Source: Paractinoplanes pyxinae (GTDB lineage Bacteria > Actinomycetota > Actinomycetes > Mycobacteriales > Micromonosporaceae). Taken from it: 64,000 nucleotides of DNA. Under the pieces are notes generated by a model, which did no database searches, was not told where the DNA came from, and saw only the letters and a list, made by a program, of their open reading frames with translations. Location: positions 62,001 to 126,000 of the forward strand of contig NZ_JAPNTZ010000013.1 of assembly GCF_026626335.1 (NCBI RefSeq), given 5' to 3'. The stretch's first letter is position 1; every line of letters starts with the position of its first letter. Shown piece after piece: positions 21,081 to 30,041 of the stretch. A program made the position numbers and the translations under genes.

Positions 21081-21577
21081 TCGATTTCGGGCAGCGCGTT
21101 GAGCAGCGATTCCTGCAGATAGCCCAGGTACGCGTACACGCTCAGCTGGAAGACGCGGCTCGAGCCGGGGTCGTGCAGCACGGCGTCGTCCAGCTCGGCC
21201 CCCAGATCGGTGTCGGCCTGGATGTCGAGCCGGGTGCCCATGGCCAGCCGGGCGTCGTTGATCGCCCGCAGCCAGGCCTCGGCGGCCTCACCGTCCAGCC
21301 GTACCTCGCCCTCGCCCTCGTCCGGCAGGGCGGCGAGAATCGCGCCGGCCTGATCGATCTTGCCGGTCTTGAGATCCCCCTCGGTGTAGAGGCGGAACTC
21401 CTCGGAATCGTCGGGACGATCCGGATAGATGTCGGGGAAGAGCCGGCTGACGACTGGATCAGTGTGATCCATGCCGTCGGTCAGCAGGCCGACCACCTCA
21501 CCGGCGACCTTGCGCAGAACGCGCACCTCGTCCACCGCGAAGGTGGCCACGCACGTGCTGCCGTTGCGTCGGAACAT
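21077..21577 (-). CDS. DUF2017 family protein
   Basis: 166 residues matching the actinobacterial DUF2017 family (Rv1332 position): VDEVRVLRKVAGEVVGLL near the start, SRLFPDIYPDRPDDSEEFR in the first third, and AYLGYLQESLL near the C terminus. No signal or membrane segment. It lies between clpS and mec, overlapping mec by four bases and 19 bases after clpS. Function is not established; constant linkage with clpS suggests a role around protein turnover, which is inference. Confidence 0.88.
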   Translation of the reverse strand: MFRRNGSTCVATFAVDEVRVLRKVAGEVVGLLTDGMDHTDPVVSRLFPDIYPDRPDDSEEFRLYTEGDLKTGKIDQAGAILAALPDEGEGEVRLDGEAAEAWLRAINDARLAMGTRLDIQADTDLGAELDDAVLHDPGSSRVFQLSVYAYLGYLQESLLNALPEIE

Positions 21578-21596
21578 CTTCCCTCTCCCGCGGTGT

Positions 21597-21896
21597 TCAG
21601 TCCCGGTCCACCGTCGCCCAGAGACCGTATCCGTGCAGCTGGTTGGCGTCCATCTCCATGCGCTCGCGCGCGCCGGAGCTGACCACCGCCCTGCCCTTGT
21701 TGTGCACGTCGAGCATCAGCGCCTCGGCCTTCTCCTTGGAGTAGCCGAAGATCTTCTGAAAGACCCAGGTCACGTACGACATGAGGTTGACCGGATCATC
21801 CCAGACGATCGTCACCCACGGCCGGTCATCGGCGGGTGCCTCCTCGATCTCTGGGCTCTCGATGGGAGCGACCTGTGGGAGCGCCATGCCCCCCAT
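21597..21896 (-). CDS. clpS: ClpS, adaptor of the ClpC/ClpAP protease
   Basis: Adaptor that delivers N-degron substrates to the Clp ATPase. The core [28 protein letters not shown] and [12 protein letters not shown] is typical. ATG 21896 gives 99 residues, close to the mycobacterial protein of about 101; ATG 21887 is equally possible and has a G-rich stretch just ahead. Longer upstream starts add non-conserved sequence reaching the pncB promoter. It is divergent from pncB. Confidence 0.92.
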   Translation of the reverse strand: MGGMALPQVAPIESPEIEEAPADDRPWVTIVWDDPVNLMSYVTWVFQKIFGYSKEKAEALMLDVHNKGRAVVSSGARERMEMDANQLHGYGLWATVDRD

Positions 21897-21980
21897 GTTG
21901 CCACCGGTTTTGCGCGATCGGGGAACCGGAACGCCGAACCGCAGGTCAGGACGCGGTTCGTAAGGGGCCCCCGAGCGCAA

Positions 21981-21986
21981 TAGGGT
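21981..21986 (+). promoter_or_regulatory. -10 box TAGGGT of a leaderless pncB promoter
   Basis: TAGGGT ends seven bases before GTG 21994 with no ribosome-binding site between. This favours GTG 21994 ([15 protein letters not shown]) over the GTG three codons upstream, which lies inside the box. Confidence 0.5.
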
Positions 21987-21993
21987 GGGTTCC

Positions 21994-23280
21994 GTGAACA
22001 CCTACGCCCCCGCGCTGATGACCGATCAGTACGAGCTGACCATGGTCAGCGCCGCCCTCAAGGACGGCACGGCCGACCGGCAGTGCGTCTTCGAGGTCTT
22101 CGCCCGCCGGTTGTCCAGCGGCCGGCGCTACGGCGTGGTGGCCGGGCCGGGCCGGCTGGTCGAGCTGATCCGTGACTTCCGCTTCGGCTCGGCCGAGATC
22201 GAGTTCCTGCGCGGGGCCGGCATCGTCGACGAGACGACCGCCACCTGGCTGGCCGGCTACCGCTTCACCGGCGACATCGACGGGTACGCCGAGGGTGAGC
22301 TGTTCTTCCCGGGCTCCCCGATCATGACGGTCACCGGCACCTTCGCCGAGTGCGTGGTGCTCGAGACGCTCATCCTCTCGGTGCTCAACCACGACTCGGC
22401 CATCGCCTCGGCGGCGGCCCGCATGGTCACCGCGGCGCGCGGCCGGCCCATCATCGAGATGGGCTCACGGCGTACGCACGAAGATTCCGCGATCGCCGCC
22501 GCCCGGGCCGCCTACCTGGCCGGGTTCGCCTCGACCTCCAACCTCGCGGCGGGCGCCCGCTACGGCATCCCGACCACCGGCACCTCGGCCCACGCGTTCA
22601 CGCTGCTGCACGACGACGAGCCGGCCGCCTTCGCGTCCCAGGTGGCGGCGCTCGGCAAGAACACGACCCTGCTGGTCGACACGTACGACATCGGCCAGGG
22701 CATCCGCAACGCGATCGCCGTCGCCGGGCCCGACCTGCGAGCCGTACGGATCGACTCGGGCGACCTGTCGGTGCTGGCCCAGCACTCGCGCGAGCTGCTC
22801 GACTCGCTCGGCGCCACCGAGACCAAGATCGTCGTGTCGGGCGACATGGACGAGTACGCGATCGCCACCCTCGCCGCCGAGCCGGTCGACATGTACGGCG
22901 CCGGCACGGCCGTGGTCACCGGCTCGGGCGCGCCGACCGCCGGGCTCGTCTACAAGCTGGTCGAGGTCGAGGGGCGCCCGGTGGTCAAGCGCTCCGAGAA
23001 CAAGGCGACCGTCGGCGGCCGCAAGACCGCCGTACGCCGGCACAAGCCCACCGGCACGGCCACCGAAGAGATCATCGTGTCGCAGGGCGTGCCCGACCAC
23101 GCCGCCAACGACAGGCTGCTGCAGCGCGCGTTCGTGGCCGCCGGCGAGGTGGTCGCGACACCCACGCTGGAAGAGTCCCGCGAGCACCTGCGCCAGTGCC
23201 TGATCTCGATACCGTGGGAGGGTCTGAAGCTCTCGGCCGGCGACCCGGCCATCCCCGTCACCATCGTCCCGACCAGCTAG
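21994..23280 (+). CDS. pncB: Nicotinate phosphoribosyltransferase
   Basis: NAD salvage enzyme: nicotinate plus PRPP and ATP to nicotinate mononucleotide. About 428 residues. Family blocks are [11 protein letters not shown] at the N terminus, [36 protein letters not shown] near 160, [11 protein letters not shown] around 200, and [16 protein letters not shown] plus VRIDSGDL in the phosphate-binding half. It is followed after ten bases by pncA, so the two form a nicotinamide-to-NAD salvage unit. Mycobacterial Rv1330c occupies the same place next to clpS. Confidence 0.96.
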   Translation: MNTYAPALMTDQYELTMVSAALKDGTADRQCVFEVFARRLSSGRRYGVVAGPGRLVELIRDFRFGSAEIEFLRGAGIVDETTATWLAGYRFTGDIDGYAEGELFFPGSPIMTVTGTFAECVVLETLILSVLNHDSAIASAAARMVTAARGRPIIEMGSRRTHEDSAIAAARAAYLAGFASTSNLAAGARYGIPTTGTSAHAFTLLHDDEPAAFASQVAALGKNTTLLVDTYDIGQGIRNAIAVAGPDLRAVRIDSGDLSVLAQHSRELLDSLGATETKIVVSGDMDEYAIATLAAEPVDMYGAGTAVVTGSGAPTAGLVYKLVEVEGRPVVKRSENKATVGGRKTAVRRHKPTGTATEEIIVSQGVPDHAANDRLLQRAFVAAGEVVATPTLEESREHLRQCLISIPWEGLKLSAGDPAIPVTIVPTS

Positions 23281-23290
23281 GGGTTCACCC

Positions 23291-23869
23291 GTGACACGAG
23301 CGCTGATCATCGTCGACGTCCAGAACGACTTCTGCGAGGGCGGCTCCCTGGCCGTCACCGGGGGCGCCGCCGTCGCCGCGGGCATCTCGCTGGTGCTGGG
23401 CAAGGCGGGCGACCGGTGGGACCACGTGGTCGCCACCAAGGACTGGCACATCGACCCGGGCGCCCACTTCAGCGCCCACCCGGACTACCAGGACACGTGG
23501 CCCGCGCACTGCGTGGTCGGCTCGACCGGGGCCGACTTCCACCCCGAACTGGCCACCGACAAGATCGAGGCGGTCTTCCACAAGGGCGAGCACCAGGCGG
23601 CGTACTCGGGCTTCGAGGGCCACACCGAGGCCGGCGAGACCCTGGCGGCGTGGCTGCGCGAGCGCAATGTGACGGAAGTCGAACTGGTGGGCATCGCCAC
23701 CGACCATTGCGTACGCGCGACGGCGCTCGACGCCAAAGCCGAGGGTTTCGCGACGACGGTGTTGCTGGAGCTCACGGCGGGTGTCGCCCCCGGAACCACG
23801 GCCACCGCGCTCGAGCAGTTCCGGGCCGCGTCGATCGAGACGACTGGCGAACCGGTCGTCTCGTCCTGA
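23291..23869 (+). CDS. pncA: Nicotinamidase (pyrazinamidase)
   Basis: Hydrolyses nicotinamide to nicotinate, feeding PncB. 192 residues. The catalytic triad D9, K98 and C140 is in place (IIVDVQNDF, VFHKGE, ATDHCVRAT), and the metal ligands D51, H53, H59 and H73 match the M. tuberculosis enzyme. GTG 23291 is preceded by AGGGG. It overlaps nothing and ends before a probable operator region for the MFS gene. Confidence 0.96.
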   Translation: MTRALIIVDVQNDFCEGGSLAVTGGAAVAAGISLVLGKAGDRWDHVVATKDWHIDPGAHFSAHPDYQDTWPAHCVVGSTGADFHPELATDKIEAVFHKGEHQAAYSGFEGHTEAGETLAAWLRERNVTEVELVGIATDHCVRATALDAKAEGFATTVLLELTAGVAPGTTATALEQFRAASIETTGEPVVSS

Positions 23870-23875
23870 TTCCTG

Positions 23876-23928
23876 CTTGATCAAGTAGTTGGTTTTTTGT
23901 CGCACCCCCGGGGCAGGATGAGCCCCGG
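23876..23928. promoter_or_regulatory. Palindrome and stem-loop before the MFS efflux gene
   Basis: A perfect ten-base palindrome CTTGATCAAG at 23876-23885 is followed by TTTTTT at 23893-23898 and then by a hairpin CCGGGGC-AGGATGA-GCCCCGG at 23908-23928, 15 bases before the MFS start. The palindrome could be an operator. The hairpin could sequester the start region or end the pncBA transcript. Neither role is proven. Confidence 0.35.
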
Positions 23929-23942
23929 AGGTCAGGAACCAG

Positions 23943-25301
23943 ATGCTTCTCAAGCCTTACCGTGACACGCTCGCCCTGCCCGGCATCAAGTCGCTGCTGG
24001 CGGTGGCGACGCTCGCGCGCATCCCGATCGCGGCCGGCGCCGTCGTGCTGACCCTGCACGTCGTCACCGACCTCGATCGGGGCTACGGCGCGGCCGGTCT
24101 GATCGGCGCGGCGTTCACCGTCGGCGGCTCGGTCGGCGCTCCCCTCATGGGCCGCCTGATCGACCGGCGCGGCCTGCGGCTCGTCCTCGTGCTCACCACG
24201 GTGGCCGAGGTGATCTTCTGGTCGCTGGCCCAGGCCGTGCCCTACTGGGCGCTGCTAGTCATGGCGTTGGTCGGCGGCTTCCTGGCCCTGCCGGCGTTCT
24301 CGGTGGCCCGCCAGTCGATCAGCGCGCTCACGCCCGAGGCGCAGCGCCTGCCCGCCTTCGCGCTCGACTCGATCTCGACCGAGCTGTCGTTCATGGCCGG
24401 TCCCGCGCTGGGCGTCCTCGTCGCCACGACGGCCGGCGGGCGCTGGGCCATGCTCATGCTGGCCGTCGGCATCCTGATCTCCGGCGTCGGCCTGTGGCTG
24501 CTCAACCCGCCGGTCCGGGCCGCGCACGAGGCGCCCATCACGACCGGCGAGCGGGTGCCCCGGCGCAGCTGGCTCACGCCCCGCTTCGTCGCCGTGCTGC
24601 TCGTGACGATGGCCGCCACCCTGGTCCTGTCCGGCACCGACGTCGCCCTGGTGGCGGTGCTGCGCGGCAACGGCGAGCTGGGCTGGACGGGCCTGGTCAT
24701 GACGTTGTGGGCGTTCTATTCGCTGCTGGGCGGTTTCGTGTACGGGGTGATCCACCGCCCGCTGCCGCCGGTGGTTTTGCTGATCCCGCTGGCCGTCGCC
24801 ACGATGCTGGTCGGCCTGGGCAACGCGCACTGGTGGGTGGTCGCCCTGCTGCTGATCCCGGCCGGCGCCCTGTGCGCCCCGCTGATCACCGCCACGGCCG
24901 ATGCGATCAGCCGCATGATCCCGGCCGGGGCCCGGGGCGAGGCCATGGGCCTGCACAACTCCTCGCTCACGGTGGGCGTCGCCCTCGGCGGCCCCATCGC
25001 CGGCTTCGCGGCCGACCGCTTCTCGGCGCCCTGGGGTTTCGTCGCCGTGGGCGGGGCCGGCGTGTTGATCGCCCTGATCGTCCTCCCCACCGAGATCCGC
25101 CGTCGCCGCGCCGCCACCGTGCCGCCCGTCCCCACCCAACGCGACGGCGAGCCGATTGCGGACGAGCCGGGCAACGTCAAGCCCGCGGTCGGCGAGCCGG
25201 CCGTCGGTGAGCCGGCCGTCGCCGGTGCTGCCGTCGCCGCTTATGCCGCCTCCGAGCTGACCTCCGCCGAGGCCGACGTCGATCGCCCGGCGAAGTCCTG
25301 A
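23943..25301 (+). CDS. Major facilitator superfamily transporter (drug-efflux-like)
   Basis: 452 residues with about twelve hydrophobic helices. The loop GRLIDRRGLRLVL between helices 2 and 3 (residues ~70-82) is the usual MFS motif A in altered form. Middle loop around residues 195-215 is charged. The last ~55 residues form a cytoplasmic tail with the repeat VGEPAVGEPAVAGAAV arising from a short DNA tandem duplication. Resembles sugar-efflux/multidrug members; substrate unknown. It is followed by a hairpin and then an SMR pump and TetR gene. Confidence 0.82.
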   Translation: MLLKPYRDTLALPGIKSLLAVATLARIPIAAGAVVLTLHVVTDLDRGYGAAGLIGAAFTVGGSVGAPLMGRLIDRRGLRLVLVLTTVAEVIFWSLAQAVPYWALLVMALVGGFLALPAFSVARQSISALTPEAQRLPAFALDSISTELSFMAGPALGVLVATTAGGRWAMLMLAVGILISGVGLWLLNPPVRAAHEAPITTGERVPRRSWLTPRFVAVLLVTMAATLVLSGTDVALVAVLRGNGELGWTGLVMTLWAFYSLLGGFVYGVIHRPLPPVVLLIPLAVATMLVGLGNAHWWVVALLLIPAGALCAPLITATADAISRMIPAGARGEAMGLHNSSLTVGVALGGPIAGFAADRFSAPWGFVAVGGAGVLIALIVLPTEIRRRRAATVPPVPTQRDGEPIADEPGNVKPAVGEPAVGEPAVAGAAVAAYAASELTSAEADVDRPAKS

Positions 25302-25331
25302 CCTCTCGTTCTCGCTGGGTGGCCAGCCTTT

Positions 25332-25353
25332 CCCAACCCTGAGTGAGGGTGGG
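25332..25353 (+). terminator. Hairpin after the MFS gene
   Basis: CCCAACCCT-GAGTG-AGGGTGGG forms a stem with one bulged base about 30 bases after the MFS stop. No U-tract follows, which is common for actinobacterial terminators. It probably separates this gene from the SMR-TetR unit. Confidence 0.4.
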
Positions 25354-25397
25354 CCGGATCACCGTTGGCATGCGCGCCGTCGACTTGTACGTTTGTA

Positions 25398-25415
25398 CTT
25401 GTACAGCCGTACAAG
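25398..25415. promoter_or_regulatory. Candidate TetR operator before the SMR pump
   Basis: CTTGTAC-AGCC-GTACAAG, two perfect seven-base arms with a four-base spacer, lies 17 bases before the SMR start. Two more TTGTAC-like half sites (25385-25398) lie just upstream. A TetR regulator is encoded in the same transcript, so autorepression is likely. Confidence 0.6.
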
Positions 25416-25432
25416 AACGAGAGAAGGTCGCC

Positions 25433-25753
25433 GTGCCCTACGTGTTCCTGCTGATCGCCATCGCGGCGGAGGTGGCGGCGACCAGCCTGCTCAAGTCGAC
25501 CGAGGGCTTCTCCAAGCTCTGGCCCACGGTCGCCTGCCTCACCGGCTACGTGATCTCTTTCGCGGCGCTGTCGGTCTGCGTCAAAGACCTGCCCGTCGGC
25601 GTTGTCTACGCGCTGTGGTCCGCCCTCGGCACGGCCGCCATCGTCGCCATCGGCGCGGTCTTCCTCGGCGAGCCCCTCAACACCGCTAAGGTCGTCGGCG
25701 TCAGCCTCATCATCGCCGGAGTAGTGACCGTGAACCTGGGCGGTGCCCATTGA
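25433..25753 (+). CDS. Small multidrug resistance (SMR/EmrE-type) transporter
   Basis: 106 residues, four membrane helices, with the essential glutamate E13 in IAAEVAATSLLKSTEGF and the family motif VVYALWSALGTAAI near residue 60. It exports cationic compounds in exchange for protons, working as a dimer. GTG 25433 follows GAGAAGG. The stop overlaps the TTG start of the TetR gene by four bases, making a pump-repressor unit. No second SMR subunit is present, so it is probably a homodimer. Confidence 0.92.
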   Translation: MPYVFLLIAIAAEVAATSLLKSTEGFSKLWPTVACLTGYVISFAALSVCVKDLPVGVVYALWSALGTAAIVAIGAVFLGEPLNTAKVVGVSLIIAGVVTVNLGGAH

Positions 25754-26772
25754 CCGACCCCGCTCCCCCGCCGGCCCACGCCCCCGACACGCCCGGCCCG
25801 GCCCGCCGCACAACACCAGCGGGACAGCAGGCCAGCGCACCCCCGGAACCCGAGACGGCGCCAGCCCGCACGCAAGACGACGACTCAACCGCCGGTGAGC
25901 CGGCCCGCCGCACGGCAGCGGCTGGGCGGCGGCGCGTGGACCGGGAGCCGGAATCCGAGGAAGCGCCGATCCTCGCGCGCGGCGGGCGGAGGCGCGGTGA
26001 CCCAGGAACGGCGTCCGGCACCGGCCCAAGGCGCCCTGGGCCGACTGCGGAACGCGAAAGTGAGCCGCCGGCCGACCTGCGGCTGACCACAGACAGCAGC
26101 GAGGCACATGAGCGCCCGGCTTCAGGCGCGCCGGCGGCCGAACGGCGGCCGGTCGAGCGCGGCGCGGCGCAGCAGACTAGCGGGCGGCGGACGGTTGACG
26201 GTGGCGCGGCGGAGAAGACGAGCGGGCGGCGGCCTCAGCGGGCGCGTGATCCCGAAGCCCGGCGGCAGGCCCTGGCGGCGGCGGCGCTGGAGGTGATCTC
26301 GGAGGTGGGGATCGGGCGCACCACGCATCGGGCCGTGGCCGCTCGGGCCGGGCTGCCTCTCGGGGCGACGACCTACTACTTCCCCACGCTCGACGACCTC
26401 ATCGCTGCGGGGTTGCGGCTGTCGGCGGCCGACCTGCAGTCCGACTTCGAGCAGTGGGCCGGGCGGCTTCGGGCGGCCTCCGACATCCCGGCCGCCGTCG
26501 CGGAAGTGATCGTCGAGTACGTCACCGACCGGCGGCGGGCGCAGATGGAGGTTGAGCTGTATGTGGCCGCCGGCCGTGACCCGGCCCTGCGTCCGCTGGC
26601 CCTGGCCTGGCTGACCGGCATGCGTGACCTGCTCGAACCCCATGTGGGCCCGGAGGCCGCCCGCGACGTGGTCACCTTCTTCGACGGCGTGACGCTGCGG
26701 GCGCTCATCACCGGTCGCGAACTCGACGTCGAGACGCTGACCCGCACGATCCGCCGCCTCACCACGCCCTGA
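25750..26772 (+). CDS. TetR-family regulator with a long disordered N-terminal region
   Basis: 340 residues if TTG 25750 is used (TTGA overlap with the SMR gene). Residues ~1-160 are Pro, Arg, Ala and Glu rich with no predicted fold and contain a repeated SGRR motif. The TetR DNA-binding domain begins near residue 164 (ARDPEARRQALAAAALEVISEVG) with the helix-turn-helix TTHRAVAARAGLPLGATTYYF near 190-210. The usual TetR length of about 190 would fit an internal start, but the overlap argues for the upstream one. Likely controls the SMR pump through the 25398-25415 repeat. Confidence 0.8.
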   Translation: MTDPAPPPAHAPDTPGPARRTTPAGQQASAPPEPETAPARTQDDDSTAGEPARRTAAAGRRRVDREPESEEAPILARGGRRRGDPGTASGTGPRRPGPTAERESEPPADLRLTTDSSEAHERPASGAPAAERRPVERGAAQQTSGRRTVDGGAAEKTSGRRPQRARDPEARRQALAAAALEVISEVGIGRTTHRAVAARAGLPLGATTYYFPTLDDLIAAGLRLSAADLQSDFEQWAGRLRAASDIPAAVAEVIVEYVTDRRRAQMEVELYVAAGRDPALRPLALAWLTGMRDLLEPHVGPEAARDVVTFFDGVTLRALITGRELDVETLTRTIRRLTTP

Positions 26773-26807
26773 GGGGCTGTCCCGCCGGAACCCTGGCCGG
26801 AATGCGG

Positions 26808-26841
26808 AACGGCCCGCTCCCCGGCTGGGGAACGGGCCGTT
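26808..26841. terminator. Strong bidirectional terminator between tetR and ctaD
   Basis: AACGGCCCG and CGGGCCGTT form a nine-base stem, with further pairing of CTCCCC and GGGGAA inside. It sits between the convergent TetR and ctaD stops and can serve both strands. A short T-run follows on the plus strand. Confidence 0.8.
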
Positions 26842-26852
26842 TCTGACGCCTG

Positions 26853-28607
26853 TCAGTCGCGGTTGGCGCCGGTGTCTTCGGGGTAGGTCGCGCCGCCGTC
26901 CGACTCCTTGGTGAGGGGGCGGGCGCCGCCCTCGGGCGGGCCGGCGATCGACTGCTCGCCCGCGGCCAGCTCGGGGAACTTCGCGTCGAAGGCGGGGCGC
27001 TCCGAGCGGATGCGGGGCATCTTGTCGAAGTTGCGCAGCGGCGGCGGCGAGGACGTGGCCCACTCGAGCGAGTTGCCGTGGCCCCACGGGTCGTCCACCG
27101 TGACCAGCTGGCCGACCTTGTACGACTTCCACACGTTGTAGATGAACGGCAGCGTCGACAGGCCGAGCACGAACGAGCCGATCGTCGAGAACGTGTTGAG
27201 GAACGTGAAGCCGTCGGAGGCCAGGTAGTCGACGTACCGGCGCGGCATGCCCTTGGTGCCCAGCCAGTGCTGCACCAGGAACGTGGCGTGGAAGCCGATG
27301 AACGTGAGCCAGAAGTGAATCTTGCCCAGGCGCTCGTCGAGCATCCGGCCGAACATCTTCGGGAACCAGAAGTAGATGCCGGCGAACACCGCGAACACGA
27401 TCGTGCCGAACAGCACGTAGTGGAAGTGCGCGATCACGAAGTACGAGTCGGACACGTGGAAGTCGATCGGCGGGGAGGCCAGCAGCACGCCGGACAGACC
27501 GCCGAAGAGGAACGTCACGAGGAAGCCGATCGCGAACAGCATCGGTGTCTCGAAGCTGATCTGGCCGCGCCACATCGTGCCGATCCACACGAAGAACTTC
27601 ATGCCCGTCGGCACCGCGATGAGGAAGCTCAGGAAGCTGAAGAACGGCAGCAGCACCTGGCCGGTGACGAACATGTGGTGCGCCCACACCGACATCGACA
27701 GGGCGGCGATCAGCAGCGTAGCGGCGACCAGGCCCTTGTAGCCGAAGACCGGCTTGCGGCTGAAGACCGGGATGACCTCGGTGATGATGCCGAAGAACGG
27801 CAGCGCCACGATGTACACCTCGGGGTGGCCGAAGAACCAGAAGAGGTGCTGCCACAGCATCGGGCCGCCCGTGTCCACGTCGAACACGTGGGCGCCGAGC
27901 ACGCGGTCGGCGGCGAGGGCGAACAGCGCGGCGGCCAGGAACGGGAAGACCATGATCACCAGAAGGCTGGTGACGAGGATGTTCCACGTCATGATCGGCA
28001 TGCGGAACATGGTCATGCCGGGCGCGCGCAGGGTGAGCACCGTGGTGATCAGGTTGACGCCACCGAGGATCGTGCCCAGACCCGAGAGGGCCAGGCCGAC
28101 GACCCACATGTTGCCGCCGACGCCGGGCGAGTGCAGCCCGTCGCTCAGCGGGGTGTAGGCGAACCAGCCGAAGTCGGCCGCGCCACCGGGGGTGAAGAAC
28201 CCGCTGATGGTGATCGTGCCGCCGAACAGGTAGAGCCAGTACGCGAACGCGTTGAGCCGCGGGAACGCCACGTCGGGCGCGCCGATCTGGATCGGCACCA
28301 CGAAGTTCGCGAAGGCGAAGACGATCGGCGTCGCGAAGAACAGCAGCATGATCGTGCCGTGCATCGTGAACAGCTGGTTGTACTGCTCGGGCGAGAGCAA
28401 CTGCATGCCCGGGCGAGCCAGTTCGGTGCGCATCAGCAGCGCCATGAGGCCGCCGAGCATGTAGAACACGAAGGCCGTGATCATGTACATGATCCCGATC
28501 TGCTTCGCGTCCGTCGTGCGCAGGATTCGGGCGAGTGCCGAACCCTTGACCTGCCGCCGGACCGGATATGGCCGGGTCACGATCGGCTTAGGCGCAACGG
28601 TCGTCAC
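26853..28607 (-). CDS. ctaD: Cytochrome c oxidase subunit I
   Basis: Catalytic subunit of the aa3-type oxidase. 584 residues with twelve helices. Haem and copper ligands are visible in [19 protein letters not shown] (with the Tyr cross-link and proton-channel Glu), WAHHMF and IAHFHYV. The C terminus extends into a charged soluble tail typical of actinobacteria. Start is GTG 28607 with ACGGAGG seven bases upstream. It stands alone; the other oxidase subunits are not in the window. A TATTCT box lies upstream at about 28674-28679 on the minus strand. Confidence 0.97.
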   Translation of the reverse strand: MTTVAPKPIVTRPYPVRRQVKGSALARILRTTDAKQIGIMYMITAFVFYMLGGLMALLMRTELARPGMQLLSPEQYNQLFTMHGTIMLLFFATPIVFAFANFVVPIQIGAPDVAFPRLNAFAYWLYLFGGTITISGFFTPGGAADFGWFAYTPLSDGLHSPGVGGNMWVVGLALSGLGTILGGVNLITTVLTLRAPGMTMFRMPIMTWNILVTSLLVIMVFPFLAAALFALAADRVLGAHVFDVDTGGPMLWQHLFWFFGHPEVYIVALPFFGIITEVIPVFSRKPVFGYKGLVAATLLIAALSMSVWAHHMFVTGQVLLPFFSFLSFLIAVPTGMKFFVWIGTMWRGQISFETPMLFAIGFLVTFLFGGLSGVLLASPPIDFHVSDSYFVIAHFHYVLFGTIVFAVFAGIYFWFPKMFGRMLDERLGKIHFWLTFIGFHATFLVQHWLGTKGMPRRYVDYLASDGFTFLNTFSTIGSFVLGLSTLPFIYNVWKSYKVGQLVTVDDPWGHGNSLEWATSSPPPLRNFDKMPRIRSERPAFDAKFPELAAGEQSIAGPPEGGARPLTKESDGGATYPEDTGANRD

Positions 28608-28744
28608 GAATAGCCTCCGTTGTCTCGTTCGTCCCTCTCAGTACGCCAGAGATCGCAGGCGTACCTCGCAGGCAGAATAGTCCCCCACCGGCATACCGCG
28701 GGCGCGGGGTGACCAAACAGGTCAGCCGGGGTTTGTGCCACCGC

Positions 28745-29851
28745 CTAGGCCGGATGCACCAGCGCCCGGTAGTGATCGGAGAAGATCCGCAGGCCACGCC
28801 TGCGCAGCATGGGATCGCGCAGGGCCGGCGGCACGTCGCGGGTGCGGTCGCGCTCGCGGGTGCGGTCGCGCACCTCGGCGCAGCGGGGGCGACGGCGTTC
28901 CTCGTACGCGCGAAGCACGGCGGGGATGTCGTCCGGGAGTTTCCGCAGCTCTTCGCCCAGAACGACCGCGTCCTCGAACGACATGGCGGCGCCCTGGGCC
29001 AGTGTGGGCGCGGTGGCGTGGGCCGCGTCACCCAGCAGCACCACCGGGCCGGTCGACCAGCGGTCGAGCACGACCTCGTCGGTGCGCGCGACCTGCACCT
29101 TTTCCAGCGCGTTGAGGATCGCCGGGGCGGGGCCGCCGAACGTGCCGAACAGCTCGCGCACGTGGGCCACCGGGTCGTCCGGGTTGGGGGAGTCGGGGGC
29201 CGTCTCGTCGGCGTGGAAGTAGAGCTTGCGGCCGCCCATGGGCATGGCCACGAAGGAGGACCGGCGCCCGAGCAGGGCCGTCCAGTCGCTCAGCGGCGGG
29301 CCGCCGGTGATCACCGAGCGGTAGACGATCTGGCCGGTCGGCACGGCCGGACCGCCCAGACCGGCTTGGGCCCGGATGGTCGAGCGGCGGCCGTCGGCCC
29401 CGACGACCAGGTCGTACTCGGCCACCTGGCCGTCGCCGAACTCGACCTTGGCGGTCTTGTCGAACACCTCGAGCGAGCGGACGGCCGTGTCGTAGCGCAC
29501 CTCGCCGCCGACGCCGGTGAGCAGCACCTGCTGCAGGTCGGCCCGGGACAGGGCGCGGGACTCGCCGACGCCGGCCCAGAGCCCGGCCACGTCCATCTCG
29601 AACAGCTCGCGCCCGCGACTGTCGAGGAAGACCTGGCGGAAGATGAGGTCGCCCAGGGGGCGCAGCGGCGCGTCGAGGCCGAGCTGGCGCAGGGCCCGCA
29701 ACGCGTTGCCGGGCAGATAGATGCCGGCGCCCGGCAGCATGGAGGCCGGCAGTTCCTCGACCACGTCGGGCCGGAACCCGGCGAGCCGCAGGGCACGCGC
29801 GGCGGAGAGCCCCGCGATTCCGGCGCCCACCACCAGGATGCGCAACGTCAT
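28745..29851 (-). CDS. FAD-dependent monooxygenase
   Basis: 368 residues from ATG 29851 (MTLRILVVGAGIAGLSAARAL); upstream in-frame extension lacks similarity. The GAGIAG dinucleotide site is near residue 9, the DG motif VVGADGRRSTIR near 146, and the GD motif LLGDAAHATAPTLAQGAAMSFED near 275. This is the PHBH-like aromatic hydroxylase class. The C-terminal ~40 residues are strongly basic. It is transcribed away from the LigD-like gene, with 190 bases between, and has no catabolic neighbours to suggest a substrate. Confidence 0.85.
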   Translation of the reverse strand: MTLRILVVGAGIAGLSAARALRLAGFRPDVVEELPASMLPGAGIYLPGNALRALRQLGLDAPLRPLGDLIFRQVFLDSRGRELFEMDVAGLWAGVGESRALSRADLQQVLLTGVGGEVRYDTAVRSLEVFDKTAKVEFGDGQVAEYDLVVGADGRRSTIRAQAGLGGPAVPTGQIVYRSVITGGPPLSDWTALLGRRSSFVAMPMGGRKLYFHADETAPDSPNPDDPVAHVRELFGTFGGPAPAILNALEKVQVARTDEVVLDRWSTGPVVLLGDAAHATAPTLAQGAAMSFEDAVVLGEELRKLPDDIPAVLRAYEERRRPRCAEVRDRTRERDRTRDVPPALRDPMLRRRGLRIFSDHYRALVHPA

Positions 29852-30041
29852 CGCAGCCTTGCCTCCCACCCGTCGGACACGCGTCGGAGCCAAGACACTA
29901 CCCCGAGCCACCGTCGGGGGAAACCTGTGATCATCGAGAGTTCCGAATTGTTCCCTTGGCTACCATGCCCCCACTCTCGCACACACGTATGACGAATTAC
30001 GCCGGTGTATTTCCGCCCCGGCCCGGGAAGACAATGGGTCC

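Noticed and set aside
25332-25432. Guanidine-type riboswitch ahead of the SMR gene
   Set aside because: Only operator-like inverted repeats and a terminator-like hairpin are seen; the paired ACGR-loop hairpins of the mini-ykkC class are absent.
26122-28107. Minus-strand 661-codon frame overlapping ctaD and tetR
   Set aside because: It overlaps two certain genes in other frames and has no family features.
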